5,180 bases of DNA from Gammaproteobacteria bacterium (GTDB taxonomy: Bacteria > Pseudomonadota > Gammaproteobacteria > SZUA-229), in NCBI GenBank assembly GCA_030641945.1, contig DAOWLL010000166.1, forward strand, positions 1 to 5,180, given 5' to 3'. Shown one piece after another: positions 1-5,180 of the stretch (positions within the stretch are counted from its first letter, which is position 1; each line of letters opens with the position of its first letter). A model generated the notes under the pieces. It had not been told where the DNA came from. It saw only the letters and a program-made list of their open reading frames with translations, and did no database searches. The translations under genes were made by a program, and so were the position numbers.

Positions 1-36
1 ATGTTGCTGGATCTATTGCTTGACGTAAACAAGTAA
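1..36 (+). CDS. possible 3' tail of an upstream gene (partial)
   Basis: Frame 1 is open from the window edge to a TAA at 34-36 and reads MLLDLLLDVNK. The other two plus-strand frames close sooner (stops ending at 27 and 23). The repeat-rich noncoding stretch starts shortly afterwards, which is what one expects just past a gene end. Eleven codons are too few to recognise a family, and the frame could be open by chance. Confidence 0.25.
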   Translation: MLLDLLLDVNK

Positions 37-51
37 CAAAAATAATATTTT

Positions 52-106
52 TGTCTGTGATCTCTGTGACCTCTGTGACCTCTGTGACCTCTGTGCCTCT
101 GTGGTG
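52..106. repeat. 9-bp tandem repeat array, CTCTGTG core
   Basis: Five consecutive 9-bp units lie at 52-60, 61-69, 70-78, 79-87 and 88-96. They read TGTCTGTGA, TCTCTGTGA, CCTCTGTGA (twice) and CCTCTGTGC, followed by a sixth partial unit, CTCTGTGGTG, at 97-106. The array runs through an apparent open frame (SVTSVTSV...) that is only a by-product of the 9-bp period. It has no spacers, so it is not CRISPR. The same core recurs at 192-218 and, as CTTTGCG, at 304-330, so it belongs to a local repeat family and is not an isolated microsatellite. Its function is unknown. Confidence 0.85.
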
Positions 107-139
107 TACGGGTTCTTGTCGTACCTGTTCAATAAACCT

Positions 140-170
140 CCCGGATTCCGCTGCGCTTCATCCAGGCTAC
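140..170 (-). repeat. REP-like hairpin with GTAG head (copy 1)
   Basis: On the minus strand the element begins GTAG (170-167), followed by stem arm CCTGGAT (166-160), a loop containing AGCGCAGCG, and stem arm ATCCGGG (146-140). The arms make six Watson-Crick pairs and one G-T wobble. A GTAG head before an imperfect palindrome is the known hallmark of REP elements associated with RAYT transposases. The sequence resembles the widely dispersed intergenic repeat of the GTAGCCCGGATGAAGCG type, which I recall but could not search. It shares head and core with the copy at 228-257. No RAYT gene lies in the window. Confidence 0.65.
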
Positions 171-191
171 CGCAATTTAAAAAAGAAAAAA

Positions 192-218
192 CTCTGTGTT
201 CTCTGTGCCTCTATGGTG
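192..218. repeat. second CTCTGTG block
   Basis: Three 9-bp units, CTCTGTGTT, CTCTGTGCC and TCTATGGTG, lie at 192-200, 201-209 and 210-218. The last 18 bases match 89-106 at 17 of 18 positions, including the terminal GGTG. This looks like a diverged second copy of the end of the first array. It sits between the two REP-like hairpins. Confidence 0.75.
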
Positions 219-227
219 CAAAAGTCA

Positions 228-257
228 GTAGGCCAGCATAAGCGAAGCGTTGCTGGC
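228..257 (+). repeat. REP-like hairpin with GTAG head (copy 2)
   Basis: GTAG at 228-231 overlaps by one base a perfect 7-bp stem, GCCAGCA (232-238 if counted without the overlap) with TGCTGGC (251-257). The 12-base loop holds AGCGAAGCG, which includes GCGAAGC at 242-248, a heptamer known to form a very stable DNA mini-hairpin. Head and AGCGnAGCG core match the copy at 140-170, which points the other way, so the pair is head-to-head as in BIME-type arrangements. It could also affect transcripts reaching it from the minus-strand operon, but there is no T tract. Confidence 0.65.
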
Positions 258-270
258 AACAAAACATTTG

Positions 271-330
271 CGTTTATTAGCGTTTATTAGCGGACTAAAC
301 TCGCCTTTGAGTCCTTTGCGGCTTTGCGAA
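271..330. repeat. 10-bp direct repeat plus CTTTGCG 9-bp block
   Basis: CGTTTATTAG occurs twice in tandem (271-280 and 281-290) and is followed by CGGA. Then 9-bp-phased units CCTTTGAGT (304-312), CCTTTGCGG (313-321) and CTTTGCGAA (322-330) follow. The CTTTGCG core differs from CTCTGTG of the upstream arrays by two transitions, so both fit a CTYTGYG consensus at the same 9-bp spacing. Nothing coding is evident. The rest of the stretch to 402 shows no clear terminator or other element. Confidence 0.7.
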
Positions 331-402
331 AGAATATATTACGACCGTCTGTAACTGCAATATATCTACTCTTGCCGTGCCGGATGTATATTAATGATTA
401 TA

Positions 403-2841
403 TCAAGCCTTTAATACCGGTTGGCTCATCCATGCAAGTGCATAGAATAATATTGCACTCAGCATCACGCCGCTGAAACCTATTTCTATGGCAAGCAGAA
501 TCGCAAGTATTGCACTCAGGACTGAAGCGCAGCCGTTGATTCCCCAGGCCCACGGCATCAATTGCGCATCATTATGACGTGTAGCGGTAAGTCCGAGCGG
601 GAAAGGTATACCCATGAAAAATGATAACGGGGCTGCAAGCAGGACAGCCGCGGCTATTCTTGCAGGTTCTGACATGGCCATTATGGGGTCAGTTATATAG
701 GGAAATGCAAAAATATAAATAAGTGTAATTATGCAGATCAGGGCAACTGAACGACTTAATAATGTCTGCATGAACGCTGGTGAAGATGTCATCATCATCT
801 TTTGTGCATACAGACTACCCAGGCCGGAAAAAATCAGGAAGGCACACAGAGTAACAGCAACCGCATACAGGGGCTGGCTCAGAATCAGGGTGAATTTCTG
901 GATAAAAGCCAGTTCAATGAAGAGAAACGCAAGACCAATACTAATAAAATAGATCACGATGTTTCTGCGCCTGGATAAGTCCGATTTCTTGTTCCGCCTG
1001 ATAAAGGCTAACGGTAATAATATGAGCGCAACCGCCGCAATGATTGCCTGGAAAAGTGTGAACAATAGCGTTGGGTAGCCAACACCGATCATAGCGATAC
1101 CGCCGTGACCCGGGATACTGAGTAATTCTGGCAGGCTGGACCATTTGAATGAATTATTAAAATAAGGATTATTGTCAGTAACAGACTTTATGTTGTATTT
1201 GTAATTGTCTATAAAATCTTTCGATGCTGACGAAAGCAATGAACTTGCTGCCATGTAATAGATGGGTTGCTGCAAAAGCTGGTATCGATTGACCTCGTCT
1301 TGTTTTATGCCCGGCAGCCAGGCAACATCAAATGCCCGTGCCGCACTGAAACTGCGTACACGTTTTATTTCGTCTTCGGATAAGGCGCCGTTCTTGATGA
1401 TGAGTGTTGCTGTATTCCAGCTTCTGATCCATGCCATGTTATTACCCGGATGTTCAAAACCAGATCTACGCAGGGCTTCAACTGCAGTCGTGAACAGGCG
1501 CAGGTTTCCACGTGCCGGTGTGCTGGTCCAGAATGTAATTGACAACAGGCCGTCAGGTTCGAGCAGGCTTATGTATTTCTCGAGTGCCTCGATTGTAAAA
1601 TTATATGATGCCGCCAGTGCATGCACACCTGCAGCGCCACCGCTGGATCCACCCGGAACGCCAGTAACGATGATGTTGTATTTCTCACCACTGGATGCGG
1701 CATAACCGCGCGGCGAGATGTTATAAAAATTGATGCGATCGCTGATACGATCCCAGCCAAAGTACTCCGCGTAGTCTTCGGTAATCAGCTTTGTCAGCAG
1801 CGTGTCGGATTCCACCGCATCAATATGAGCGGCATTATGCAGCGTGGCCTGTAGCAGTTCGTTACCGGTTGATGAACCGAGCACCAGAACTTTCTGCGGT
1901 GAGTCATGGATATGATAGGGCAGGATCGAACTCATATAGTCCTGGTAGACAAGAGATTCTGTATCGTCGCGTTGATCAATGGTGGTCATTTCATCGCCGT
2001 CCCTGAATACGGCGAGCTGGTCTGGCGTTCCCGATGGGCTCAGCAGACTCATGCCCGGAGCATTACGTAAAGGTATATCTCTGCTTTCGACGACATCAAC
2101 CTGTGATATTGAGTTTGAATGGCGCTGCAGATGTTGAGTGCCATTGATCAGCAGGACCTGTTCAAGCCCCTTGTATTCAGACAGGTGTAATTCAAACCAG
2201 TCGGCAGGTGCAAATATTATGATTACAGTTAAGAGTGCTAATGACGAACTGACGAGCATGCGGCCAGGGCGGGCCAGTTTATGAATAGCAAGCAAGCCGG
2301 CCACAATACCGAGGACGCCGACAATACGCAGTACTGCATCCGGTGAATAAAACTGCAACAGCACGAGAATAGCAATGGCGCCTGTACCGGCGCCAATCAG
2401 GTCGACGCCATAAACCAGGGCAATACGGTCACTATAACGCGCCATTGTCAGCGCAATCGCATTTGCGACAAAGAAAAACGGCAACGTCAGCAGCAAATAA
2501 CTCATGAACAAACGCTGCCACTGGCTCGTGTCCCACAAAATTTCCAGTGCATTGAAGGGCAGTTGCTGTACTGCAATAAAGCAGATGATCGCAGAAAGCC
2601 CGAACAGCACCGCATTGATGATGAGTACGCTGTTATAGCGCTGCAGGAGGCCTCGTTGAAATATAGTGATCATGCTGCCACTGGCGCCATAACCCAGCAG
2701 GGCAATGCTGATGACCATAAAGGCGAAATGGTGCCAGTGAATAATCGAGAAAAGCCTGACAAGCAGCACTTCATAAGCAAGTGCGGCTGCAGAAAGAACA
2801 AAAATAGCCGATAACGGCGGCGTTGAATTTGACGAGCTCAT
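403..2841 (-). CDS. polytopic membrane protein with spermidine-synthase-like Rossmann domain
   Basis: This 812-residue protein has about seven N-terminal membrane segments (roughly 9-34, 37-61, 71-94, 111-134, 141-165, 169-186, 195-216). A soluble domain at about 217-588 follows, then about seven more segments (590-614, 628-654, 657-679, 698-716, 727-751, 764-787, 788-805). The soluble part has a SAM/dcSAM-type nucleotide-binding loop, VLVLGSSTGNE (318-328), an acidic post-loop strand (DAVES, 341-345) and SLLEPDGLLSITFW (425-438). These resemble the SpeE/methyltransferase fold and the large membrane 'spermidine synthase' family, as do DNNPYFNNSF (556-565) and GIPFPLGL (744-751). The usual GGGxG is GSSTG, and the aspartate-containing catalytic DxxDP-type motif is replaced by VTGVPGGSSGG (392-402), so aminopropyl transfer is unlikely. 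Positive loops (QRGLLQR, HKLARPGR, RRNKKSDLSRRR at 615-626) place the soluble domain outside. The start ATG has only a weak ribosome site (CGGG), but an in-frame TAA lies shortly upstream. It is 44 bp downstream of pcm, probably the same operon. The substrate is unknown. Confidence 0.85.
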   Translation of the reverse strand: MSSSNSTPPLSAIFVLSAAALAYEVLLVRLFSIIHWHHFAFMVISIALLGYGASGSMITIFQRGLLQRYNSVLIINAVLFGLSAIICFIAVQQLPFNALEILWDTSQWQRLFMSYLLLTLPFFFVANAIALTMARYSDRIALVYGVDLIGAGTGAIAILVLLQFYSPDAVLRIVGVLGIVAGLLAIHKLARPGRMLVSSSLALLTVIIIFAPADWFELHLSEYKGLEQVLLINGTQHLQRHSNSISQVDVVESRDIPLRNAPGMSLLSPSGTPDQLAVFRDGDEMTTIDQRDDTESLVYQDYMSSILPYHIHDSPQKVLVLGSSTGNELLQATLHNAAHIDAVESDTLLTKLITEDYAEYFGWDRISDRINFYNISPRGYAASSGEKYNIIVTGVPGGSSGGAAGVHALAASYNFTIEALEKYISLLEPDGLLSITFWTSTPARGNLRLFTTAVEALRRSGFEHPGNNMAWIRSWNTATLIIKNGALSEDEIKRVRSFSAARAFDVAWLPGIKQDEVNRYQLLQQPIYYMAASSLLSSASKDFIDNYKYNIKSVTDNNPYFNNSFKWSSLPELLSIPGHGGIAMIGVGYPTLLFTLFQAIIAAVALILLPLAFIRRNKKSDLSRRRNIVIYFISIGLAFLFIELAFIQKFTLILSQPLYAVAVTLCAFLIFSGLGSLYAQKMMMTSSPAFMQTLLSRSVALICIITLIYIFAFPYITDPIMAMSEPARIAAAVLLAAPLSFFMGIPFPLGLTATRHNDAQLMPWAWGINGCASVLSAILAILLAIEIGFSGVMLSAILFYALAWMSQPVLKA

Positions 2842-2885
2842 TAGCCCGAATATTACATGAAGATTTTACTCAGGTGACAAAGTTA

Positions 2886-3620
2886 TCAGTGACCCCCGGT
2901 AAAAGGTACAAATATGACCGGGATAATCTGCTTTGTGGTGACTGTGCCGGCGTGGTCCTTTTGTACCAGCGTCAGTTGCTGGGTTTGAAAGCGTGTGCCG
3001 ACAGGTATCACCATGGTGCCGCCGTTTTTCAGTTGTTTGACCAGTGGCGGAGGGATATGGCTGATACCTGCAGTGACAATAATACTGTCAAACGGCGCAT
3101 GCTCTGGCCAGCCATCGTAGCCATCAGCTATGCGTGTCGATACATTGTTATAGCCATGATCCTTCAGTGCCCGCTTTGCAGTTTGTCCCAACTGGTCGAT
3201 GATCTCGATACTGTATACCTCTTTTACCAGTCCCGATAACACGGCAGCCTGGTAACCGGAGCCGGTGCCGATTTCAAGCACCTTGTGATCAGGGCGTGGT
3301 TCAAGTAAATCTGTCATTAATGCGACAATGTAGGGTTGCGATATCGTCTGCCCGAAGCCAATAGGTAAGGGCCTGTTCTCGTATGCCTTGGCCCGCATCT
3401 CCGGCGGTATGAACAAATGCCTTGGTACAGTAGCCATGACCTGCATAACGCTGTCACTGACCGATTCTTTATCAATGTAGCTCACCAGCCGACGAGCGTC
3501 TGCGGCAATTTCTTCGGCCATCAACTGCCGCTGGCTGGCGTACTTATCGACTTCCTGCGCAAAAACAACCGGCAGTGCGAGCAGGCAGGAGCACAAAAAT
3601 ATAATCCGGGAATGCTTCAT
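2886..3620 (-). CDS. pcm: protein-L-isoaspartate O-methyltransferase, signal-peptide form
   Basis: Members of this family methylate L-isoaspartyl residues in aged proteins with S-adenosylmethionine, starting their repair. The 244-residue product shows GQTISQP (90-96), the family active-site region; SAM motif I, VLEIGTGSG (114-122); the following acidic strand, YSIEI (136-140); ADGYDGWP (165-172) with DSIIVTA (178-184); and GGTMVIPVG (200-208). It ends in FVPFTGGH. The N-terminus, MKHSRIIFLC and onward, is a basic start, a hydrophobic run and VFA-Q, so a Sec signal peptide cut after residue 21 is likely. Cytoplasmic homologues are about 30 residues shorter and would begin near Met34 (codon 3519-3521), but no good ribosome site precedes that codon. 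The annotated ATG also lacks a clear Shine-Dalgarno, and an in-frame TAA just upstream limits extension. It is the first gene of the minus-strand pair. It lacks the surE/nlpD/rpoS neighbours typical of classical pcm loci, so it is probably a distinct exported paralogue. Confidence 0.92.
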   Translation of the reverse strand: MKHSRIIFLCSCLLALPVVFAQEVDKYASQRQLMAEEIAADARRLVSYIDKESVSDSVMQVMATVPRHLFIPPEMRAKAYENRPLPIGFGQTISQPYIVALMTDLLEPRPDHKVLEIGTGSGYQAAVLSGLVKEVYSIEIIDQLGQTAKRALKDHGYNNVSTRIADGYDGWPEHAPFDSIIVTAGISHIPPPLVKQLKNGGTMVIPVGTRFQTQQLTLVQKDHAGTVTTKQIIPVIFVPFTGGH

Positions 3621-3729
3621 ATGATGTATTTATGGTGATTGTTTTATGGATTTCAAGATTCCAGATGCTCACAGAAGTGCTCAAACTTCCAGCCGAAATC
3701 GTCATGGATATGGCCGGTCTTTATTAGAT

Positions 3730-3743
3730 TTGATCCATATCAT
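3730..3743 (+). promoter_or_regulatory. FNR/Anr/Dnr-type binding site
   Basis: TTGAT-CCAT-ATCAT matches the TTGAT-N4-ATCAA consensus of FNR/Anr/Dnr regulators at nine of ten defined positions. Its centre (3736.5) is 41.5 bases before the start predicted from the -10 box at 3766-3771, the standard place for class II activation by this family. The regulator could be oxygen-sensing (FNR/Anr) or nitric-oxide-sensing (Dnr); the site alone cannot say. An effect on the divergent pcm operon, about 117 bases away, is possible but less supported. Confidence 0.6.
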
Positions 3744-3771
3744 TGCCGAATCGCTACTCAGGGTATATAAA
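3743..3771 (+). promoter_or_regulatory. predicted sigma-70 promoter of ppk2
   Basis: TTGCCG (3743-3748) and TATAAA (3766-3771) are separated by exactly 17 bases. The predicted start is near 3778, giving a leader of about 29 bases. The -35 element abuts the FNR-type box, as expected for a class II activated promoter. The assignment is by eye. Confidence 0.5.
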
Positions 3772-3793
3772 TAACGGTTACGTAGTAATTAAC

Positions 3794-3799
3794 GAAGGA
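3794..3799 (+). promoter_or_regulatory. ribosome binding site of ppk2
   Basis: GAAGGA lies seven bases before the ATG at 3807. An in-frame TAA at 3786-3788 rules out a longer product, so this site fixes the start. Confidence 0.7.
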
Positions 3800-3806
3800 A
3801 AAATAC

Positions 3807-4733
3807 ATGAGTGAAGAACATGCAAATGCACTGGCCGAGCTGGCCAGCGACAGGGACACGCCTGAACTCGCATCGATGGAAGAGATAAAGGACCTTGGTA
3901 AGAAGAAAATATTTTCCAATGCGAATTATCCTTACAAAACGAAGATGGAGCGCAAGGAGTATGAAGATACCAAGCAGCAATTACAGATTGAATTGCTCAA
4001 GATGCAGGGATGGGTAAAGGAAACCGGGCAGCGTATCGTTATTCTGTGCGAGGGGCGTGATGCCGCCGGAAAGGGTGGAACCATCAAGCGCTTCATGGAA
4101 CATCTGAATCCACGTGGTGCACGTGTGGTAGCCCTGGAAAAGCCTTCAAACGAAGAAATGGGCCAGTGGTATTTTCAACGTTATATCAAACACTTGCCGA
4201 CAGAGGGTGAAATCGTGTTGTTTGACCGTTCCTGGTACAACCGTGCAGGCGTTGAGCGGGTGATGGGATTCTGCCAGCCCGGAGAATACCTTGAATTCAT
4301 GCGCCAGGCACCCGAGCTGGAAAGAATGCTGGTTCGTGCGGGCATCAAGTTCTTCAAGTTGTGGTTTTCCGTGAGCAGAAATGAGCAGTTCAGGCGTTTT
4401 CAGGGACGCCAGCACAGTCCATTAAAACAATGGAAACTGAGCCCGATTGACATGGCGTCGCTCGACAAATGGCAGAGTTACACGGAAGCCAAAGAAGCCA
4501 TGTTCTTCTATACCGATACCGCTGATGCGCCGTGGTCTGTGGTCAAGTCTGACTGCAAGAAACGTGCGCGTGTCAATGCCATGCGTTATGTGCTTAATGC
4601 GCTTGATTATCCCAACAAGGACAAAAAGGTGGCAACACCGCCAGATCCGTTAATAGTAGGATCGGCAAAATACATTTATGAAACGGGCGAACACTATCTA
4701 GAAAGCAGCCCATTAGAAAGTGAAGGAGAATAA
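3807..4733 (+). CDS. ppk2: polyphosphate kinase 2, class I (PA0141-like)
   Basis: PPK2 enzymes transfer phosphate from inorganic polyphosphate to nucleoside diphosphates, mostly in the NTP-forming direction, in the cytoplasm. The 308-residue single-domain protein shows Walker A, GRDAAGKGG (83-91), followed by TIKRF; Walker B, VLFDRSWYNRAG (137-148), with Asp140; and the arginine/lysine-rich lid region from SVSRNEQFRRF (188-198) through PLKQWKLSP (205-213) to LDKW. FFYTDTADAPW (233-243) is also typical of the family. Length and motif order match one-domain class I PPK2 such as P. aeruginosa PA0141; preference for ADP or GDP cannot be read from sequence. The first 45 residues are a variable polar extension. 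It has its own promoter with an FNR-type box. The stop is doubled (TAATAA), and the last codons carry the ribosome site of the next gene, so the two are probably translationally coupled. Confidence 0.96.
   Translation: MSEEHANALAELASDRDTPELASMEEIKDLGKKKIFSNANYPYKTKMERKEYEDTKQQLQIELLKMQGWVKETGQRIVILCEGRDAAGKGGTIKRFMEHLNPRGARVVALEKPSNEEMGQWYFQRYIKHLPTEGEIVLFDRSWYNRAGVERVMGFCQPGEYLEFMRQAPELERMLVRAGIKFFKLWFSVSRNEQFRRFQGRQHSPLKQWKLSPIDMASLDKWQSYTEAKEAMFFYTDTADAPWSVVKSDCKKRARVNAMRYVLNALDYPNKDKKVATPPDPLIVGSAKYIYETGEHYLESSPLESEGE
4723..4730 (+). promoter_or_regulatory. ribosome binding site of the 71-residue ORF
   Basis: AAGGAGAA overlaps the last codons of ppk2. Its GGAG (4725-4728) ends eight bases before the ATG at 4737. 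It is the strongest Shine-Dalgarno in the window and is good evidence that the small ORF is translated. Confidence 0.75.
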
Positions 4734-4736
4734 TAA

Positions 4737-4952
4737 ATGCACCAATCAGATCATGCGCAGGCAATGGCAGAGCGTTTTCGTGAACTCGTAGAGGATGCTG
4801 GCGATAGCTTGCCTGCTAATCACTATGATGAGCTGAAGCTGATAATCGAAGCGGGTCTTGACACGGCTCTTATTGAAGTTATGGAGAAGATCGCAGGCGA
4901 GCTCAACAAGATGTCTCACGATATTCAGAACAAGGCTGAATTCTTCAATTAG
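4737..4952 (+). CDS. small acidic helical protein of unknown function, coupled to ppk2
   Basis: I do not recognise a family for this 71-residue protein. It starts three bases after the ppk2 stop with a strong ribosome site, so it is very likely real and co-expressed. It has 15 acidic against 6 Lys/Arg residues. Two stretches look helical: HAQAMAERFRELVEDAG (6-22) and, from YDELKLIIEAGLD (30-42), on to about residue 66. A short SLPANH turn separates them. It has no cysteine, tryptophan, signal peptide or membrane segment, so it is probably cytoplasmic. Heptad-like hydrophobic spacing (Leu/Ile/Val/Met) suggests a helical hairpin or a dimer. By position it could bind or modulate PPK2 or polyphosphate granule proteins, but that is inference only. 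Confidence 0.85.
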   Translation: MHQSDHAQAMAERFRELVEDAGDSLPANHYDELKLIIEAGLDTALIEVMEKIAGELNKMSHDIQNKAEFFN

Positions 4953-4963
4953 TTTTTCATTAA

Positions 4964-4996
4964 ATGCGCGTTATAGCTCTACGCTATAACGCGCAT
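4964..4996. terminator. perfect hairpin between convergent genes, possible bidirectional terminator
   Basis: A perfect 14-bp stem (ATGCGCGTTATAGC at 4964-4977, its complement at 4983-4996) closes a five-base TCTAC loop. It starts 11 bases after the small ORF stop and ends 11 bases before the convergent gene's stop, which suits a shared terminator. Neither side has a proper T tract (ACTCTTG on the plus strand; TTAATG on the minus), so Rho-independent termination may be weak, and the hairpin may instead protect 3' ends. Confidence 0.6.
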
Positions 4997-5007
4997 ACTC
5001 TTGATAG

Positions 5008-5180
5008 CTACTTAAACATTTCATCGACTTCCTGTTCGGCTTCGAGCCAGTGCAGCCAGTCCTGGCCACCGGGAAAGCCCGCCTTTTCCCATTTGTAGTA
5101 AGCATGCATAGCAACCATCATCCGTTTTTCATCAGCGGAGATAACGGTTTTTTTCCGCTTCGCGCCACTGACTTTTTTTG
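5008..5180 (-). CDS. DUF2934-like protein, C-terminal part (cut by window edge)
   Basis: The last 56 codons of a minus-strand gene end at TAG (5008-5010). The visible part begins with a lysine-rich linker (KKVSGAKRKKT). It then reads ISADEKRMMVAMHAYYKWEKAG, broken by FPGG, and QDWLHWLEAEQEVDEMF. The pattern AYYxWExxGxPxGxDxxxWLxAExE is typical of DUF2934, a short domain of unknown function common in proteobacteria, often after a basic N-terminal tail. The start lies outside the window, so total length is unknown. The gene is convergent with ppk2 and its partner and shares the hairpin at 4964-4996. Confidence 0.75.
   Translation of the reverse strand, partial: KKVSGAKRKKTVISADEKRMMVAMHAYYKWEKAGFPGGQDWLHWLEAEQEVDEMFK

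Larger units (their letters stand above)
3621..3806. other. divergent intergenic region between pcm and ppk2
   Basis: The 186 bases between divergent starts contain the FNR-type box and promoter toward ppk2, described separately. Toward pcm only a weak candidate is visible: minus-strand TTGAAA (3656-3651), 16 bases, CATAAA (3634-3629). It would start transcription within a few bases of the pcm ATG. No gene is apparent inside. Confidence 0.6.

Noticed and set aside
52..106. CRISPR-like array
   Set aside because: The units are 9 bp and directly adjacent, with no spacers and no cas genes nearby.
51..290. 79-residue plus-strand open frame with SVTSVTSV repeats
   Set aside because: It is produced by the 9-bp tandem array and runs through two hairpin repeats; it has no ribosome site and no protein-like composition after the array.
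1262..1705. 147-residue open frame on the plus strand
   Set aside because: It lies wholly antisense to the membrane protein gene, which has clear family motifs across the same interval; the frame has no recognisable domain.
2823..3239. 138-residue plus-strand open frame
   Set aside because: It is antisense to pcm, whose SAM motifs are unmistakable in the same region, and has no supporting signal.
3570..3620. lipoprotein signal in Pcm (LCSC near residues 9-12)
   Set aside because: The hydrophobic run continues past this cysteine and a better signal peptidase I site, VFA-Q, follows at residue 21.
3629..3656. minus-strand TTGAAA-16-CATAAA promoter for pcm
   Set aside because: The -10 match is weak and the implied start is only a few bases from the ATG, so it is not listed as a promoter feature.
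3707..3741. 7-bp inverted repeat GATATGG / CCATATC overlapping the FNR-type box
   Set aside because: It is short, with a 21-base gap, and its right arm is explained by the FNR-type half-site; chance is likely.
4146..4415. 89-residue minus-strand open frame inside ppk2
   Set aside because: It overlaps the conserved Walker B and following core of PPK2 and is a shadow frame.

Overview
The window looks like chromosome of a gammaproteobacterium of moderate GC content. The evidence is a PA0141-type polyphosphate kinase 2, an FNR/Anr-type box placed as in class II promoters, and GTAG-headed REP-like hairpins between genes. This is an inference from gene style; no rRNA or marker gene is present to fix the taxon.

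Layout. Positions 1-402 hold no convincing complete gene. This stretch is a composite of short repeats: a 9-bp tandem array (CTCTGTG core), two head-to-head REP-like hairpins, a second shorter CTCTGTG block, a 10-bp direct repeat, and a related CTTTGCG block. The first 36 bases may be the tail of a plus-strand gene. Positions 403-3620 hold a likely two-gene minus-strand operon. It is read first as a Sec-exported protein-L-isoaspartate O-methyltransferase (pcm-like), then as an 812-residue polytopic membrane protein with a spermidine-synthase-like Rossmann domain between two membrane blocks. Positions 3621-3806 are a divergent intergenic region with a good FNR/Anr box and a sigma-70-like promoter pointing at ppk2. 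Positions 3807-4952 hold ppk2 and a tightly coupled 71-residue acidic protein of unknown function. A perfect 14-bp hairpin at 4964-4996 separates this pair from a convergent DUF2934-like gene that runs off the right edge.

How the genes may work together. PPK2 uses polyphosphate to make nucleoside triphosphates. The promoter layout suggests it is induced with its small partner when oxygen is low or an FNR/Dnr-type signal is present. In the opposite operon, both products are predicted to place a Rossmann-fold (SAM-type) domain outside the cytoplasm: Pcm by signal peptide, the membrane protein by positive-inside topology. The membrane protein also lacks the usual aminopropyltransferase catalytic motif, so a spermidine synthase label would probably be wrong. 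The most interesting points are the FNR-ppk2 promoter, the ppk2/small-protein cassette, the exported Rossmann pair, and the composite repeat region.
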